Below are positions 62,402 through 64,000 of a stretch of DNA of 64,000 nt, piece after piece. A model generated the notes under the pieces. The model made no database searches and had not been told where the DNA came from. It saw nothing but the letters and a program-made list of their open reading frames with translations. The stretch is from contig NZ_JAARLZ010000002.1 in assembly GCF_011759365.1 (NCBI RefSeq), positions 186,001 through 250,000 on the forward strand, given 5' to 3'. The position numbers were made by a program, and so were the translations under genes. This stretch comes from Luteibacter anthropi. GTDB taxonomy: Bacteria > Pseudomonadota > Gammaproteobacteria > Xanthomonadales > Rhodanobacteraceae. Positions within the stretch are counted from its first letter, which is position 1. Every line of letters begins with the position of its first letter.

Positions 62402-63340
62402 ATGCGACGCGATATCGCCATCGTCGTTTTTCCGGGCTTCCAGTTGCTCGACGCAGCTGGCCCGGTGGCTGTTTTCGAGATGGCCGAGCGCTTTCGGCCC
62501 GGCAGCTACACGGTCGAGATGCTGGCACCCGGCGGCGGCATCGTGCGCAGCTCATCGGGTGTCTGCCTGGCCGCCATGCCGATCGAGATGAGGCGATTTG
62601 ACACCGTCATCGTATCCGGCGGCAATCTGGCACAGGTCGAGGATGATCAGGCTGAGATCGTCGGCTGGCTCGGCGGCGGCGACGCGTGGCGCAGGGTGGC
62701 CGGCGTGTGTTCAGGCGCATTCTTCCTTGCCAAGGCAGGCTTGCTGGATGGGCGTCGTGCTACCACCCATTGGGCCGCCGCCGAGCGCTTTCGTTCGCTG
62801 TATCCACAAGTGCGGCTGGATGCCGATCGCATGTTCGTCAGGGACGGCGACCTGTGGACCTCGGCGGGCATTTCGGCCGGCATCGATCTGGCGCTGGCCC
62901 TGGTCGAAGATGACCTGGGTCCCGGTATCGCACGCCGTACAGCGCAGCAGCTGGTGGTTCACCAGCGACGCCACGTCGGCCAGTCGCAGTACTCCGTGAT
63001 CGTGGAGCAAGGCGGCAAGACGGGCCGTTTCGGTGAACTGGTGAACTGGATGCGTGCCCGCATCGGCGAGCCGATGACGATCGAGCGACTGGCCGAGCGT
63101 GCGGCCATGAGCCCCAGGAACTTTGCCCGGGCCTTTGTCGCGGAGATCGGTACGACGCCCGCGAAGGTCGTCGAAGGCCTGCGACTGGAGGCCGCCCGGC
63201 TGGCCGTGGAGACCAGCCACCTTCACCTGGACCATATCGCGGTCTCCACCGGATTCGGGGATTCGACCCGCATGCGACGAGCTTTTGTCCGTGCCTTCGG
63301 CGTACCACCCCAGTCCCTGCGGCGAAGCGCCGGCGCCTGA
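62402..63340 (+). CDS. GlxA-family transcriptional regulator (DJ-1/PfpI + AraC HTH)
   Basis: 312 aa. N-terminal DJ-1/PfpI-like domain (I-A-I-V-V-F-P-G-F-Q-L-L-D-A-A-G-P, V-C-S-G-A-F-F-L-A-K-A-G-L-L-D-G) and C-terminal AraC helix-turn-helix pair (L-A-E-R-A-A-M-S-P-R-N-F-A-R-A-F ... T-G-F-G-D-S-T-R-M-R-R-A-F). The nucleophile-elbow Cys is present (V-C-S-G), though such domains usually only sense ligands. Divergent from the hydrolase gene, so a likely regulator of it. Confidence 0.9.
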   Translation: MRRDIAIVVFPGFQLLDAAGPVAVFEMAERFRPGSYTVEMLAPGGGIVRSSSGVCLAAMPIEMRRFDTVIVSGGNLAQVEDDQAEIVGWLGGGDAWRRVAGVCSGAFFLAKAGLLDGRRATTHWAAAERFRSLYPQVRLDADRMFVRDGDLWTSAGISAGIDLALALVEDDLGPGIARRTAQQLVVHQRRHVGQSQYSVIVEQGGKTGRFGELVNWMRARIGEPMTIERLAERAAMSPRNFARAFVAEIGTTPAKVVEGLRLEAARLAVETSHLHLDHIAVSTGFGDSTRMRRAFVRAFGVPPQSLRRSAGA

Positions 63341-63433
63341 TTCCGCGCTGGCCGTTTTTGTCCGGAAATTGTCCTTGTGCGGTCCAGCCTCCCCGCCCTA
63401 AAAACGGCCACACCCTTCCAGGAGAGCAGGCGT

Positions 63434-64000
63434 ATGCGTCCGGTCATGTTCGTTTCGGCGTGGTTGTTGTGCATGGGTGCGATACAGGCATCGGCGTCCC
63501 CTTCCCTGCCCCAGGACCCTGGCACGCGTCTGGACCATGTCCTTCTGTGGGGTCGCGGCATCGATGACGTCACATCGGTGATGGCGGTCAAGCTGGGCTT
63601 TCAGGTACGTCCCGGGCGCGATCCTTCCGGCGTGGCCAACCGCTATATACGCCTTGCGGACAGCAGCTTCATCGAGCTCTTGAGTATCACGCGCCCGAAT
63701 CCCACCTTCGACCCGGGCATGCAGGCCGACCAGGAGGCGCTCAAGAGTGGCCCGGGTGCACGCACCTTCGGCTTCCGGACATCCTCGCTCGACACGATCT
63801 ACGCCGCGCTCAAAGCATCAAACCATGCCGTCACGCCCTTCTTTTCCGGCCCGGATGCCTCAAAGCCGGGGTGGCGCCTGTTCGCCTTCGACAAGGCGCC
63901 GTTGTCGAGCAATACGTTTTTCATCGACTACAAGGCCGGCTACGCCCCCGACCAGTACGATCCGGGCAATGCCGATGACTACAGGGTGACACGCGAGCAT
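63434..64000 (+). CDS. Exported VOC/glyoxalase-like protein (partial, cut by right edge)
   Basis: Open from ATG 63434 (AGGAGAG upstream) to the window end, 189 codons with no stop. A signal peptide (V-S-A-W-L-L-C-M-G-A-I-Q-A-S-A) is followed by D-H-V-L-L-W-G-R-G-I-D-D, V-K-L-G-F-Q-V-R-P-G and A-N-R-Y-I-R-L-A-D-S-S-F-I-E-L-L, the Glyoxalase_3-like VOC pattern. An exported VOC protein is uncommon. Function unknown; the C-terminal half is missing. Confidence 0.75.
   Translation, partial: MRPVMFVSAWLLCMGAIQASASPSLPQDPGTRLDHVLLWGRGIDDVTSVMAVKLGFQVRPGRDPSGVANRYIRLADSSFIELLSITRPNPTFDPGMQADQEALKSGPGARTFGFRTSSLDTIYAALKASNHAVTPFFSGPDASKPGWRLFAFDKAPLSSNTFFIDYKAGYAPDQYDPGNADDYRVTREH

Overview
The window looks like chromosomal DNA of a high-GC gammaproteobacterium of the Xanthomonadales, most likely Rhodanobacteraceae (Luteibacter or Dyella type). 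This rests on gene content (PNGase A, GH64, GH76, GH95, S53 and M61 enzymes, cyclic beta-1,2-glucan synthase), codon use and REP-like palindromes. It is inference; no rRNA or other phylogenetic marker is present. I see no tRNA, rRNA or CRISPR array.

Region 1 (1-16.1 kb) is a set of secreted polymer-degrading enzymes: GH95 alpha-L-fucosidase (cut by the left edge), GH64 beta-1,3-glucanase with a discoidin-type carbohydrate-binding domain, GH76 alpha-1,6-mannanase, PNGase A, GH35 beta-galactosidase and an S53 acid protease. A small periplasmic protein and an AraC/SDR divergent pair lie among them. The mix fits feeding on glycoproteins and cell walls of plants or fungi.

Region 2 (16.3-27 kb) is ordinary chromosomal content: a VOC protein, a DUF2306-histidine kinase-LytTR regulator operon, an M61 peptidase, an AraC regulator, a retropepsin-like protease with PDZ, a DUF899 protein, and an atypical SDR divergent from an XRE/MmyB-type regulator.

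Region 3 (27-37.6 kb) is a lower-GC acquired island. It holds a ComEC-like metallo-beta-lactamase-fold protein flanked by a 17-bp direct repeat, a SPARSA-type defence operon (SIR2-APAZ plus short Argonaute), an undescribed two-gene module whose second protein carries PD-(D/E)xK-like nuclease motifs, a frameshifted tyrosine integrase, a frameshifted KfrA-like gene and a small membrane protein.

Region 4 (37.8-49.8 kb) is the best candidate for an undescribed system: a RiPP (ribosomally made, modified peptide) cluster. A 64-aa precursor has a double-glycine leader and a proline-rich core starting near W-V-K. Around it are a radical SAM/SPASM enzyme, a C39-peptidase ABC exporter, a short HlyD-like protein, three proteins with 2-oxoglutarate/Fe(II) hydroxylase motifs, a DUF6817-like protein, a 400-aa protein that may be a degenerate HExxH-type peptide hydroxylase, two FtsX-type permeases and, slightly apart, a GT9-like glycosyltransferase. 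The genes from the radical SAM enzyme onward are chained by 4-base ATGA overlaps. My model: the radical SAM enzyme crosslinks the peptide (W-V-K is a plausible site), the dioxygenases hydroxylate its prolines, and the C39 exporter cuts after Gly-Gly and exports it.

Region 5 (50-64 kb) holds a giant cyclic beta-1,2-glucan synthase (NdvB type), a DUF3606 protein, a small exported protein, an OafA-type acyltransferase, an epoxide-hydrolase-like protein, a GlxA-type regulator and a VOC protein cut by the right edge.

Several 5' ends or frames here (integrase, kfrA-like, ndvB, possibly araC) would be repaired by adding one base. That may reflect decay, or single-base assembly errors.
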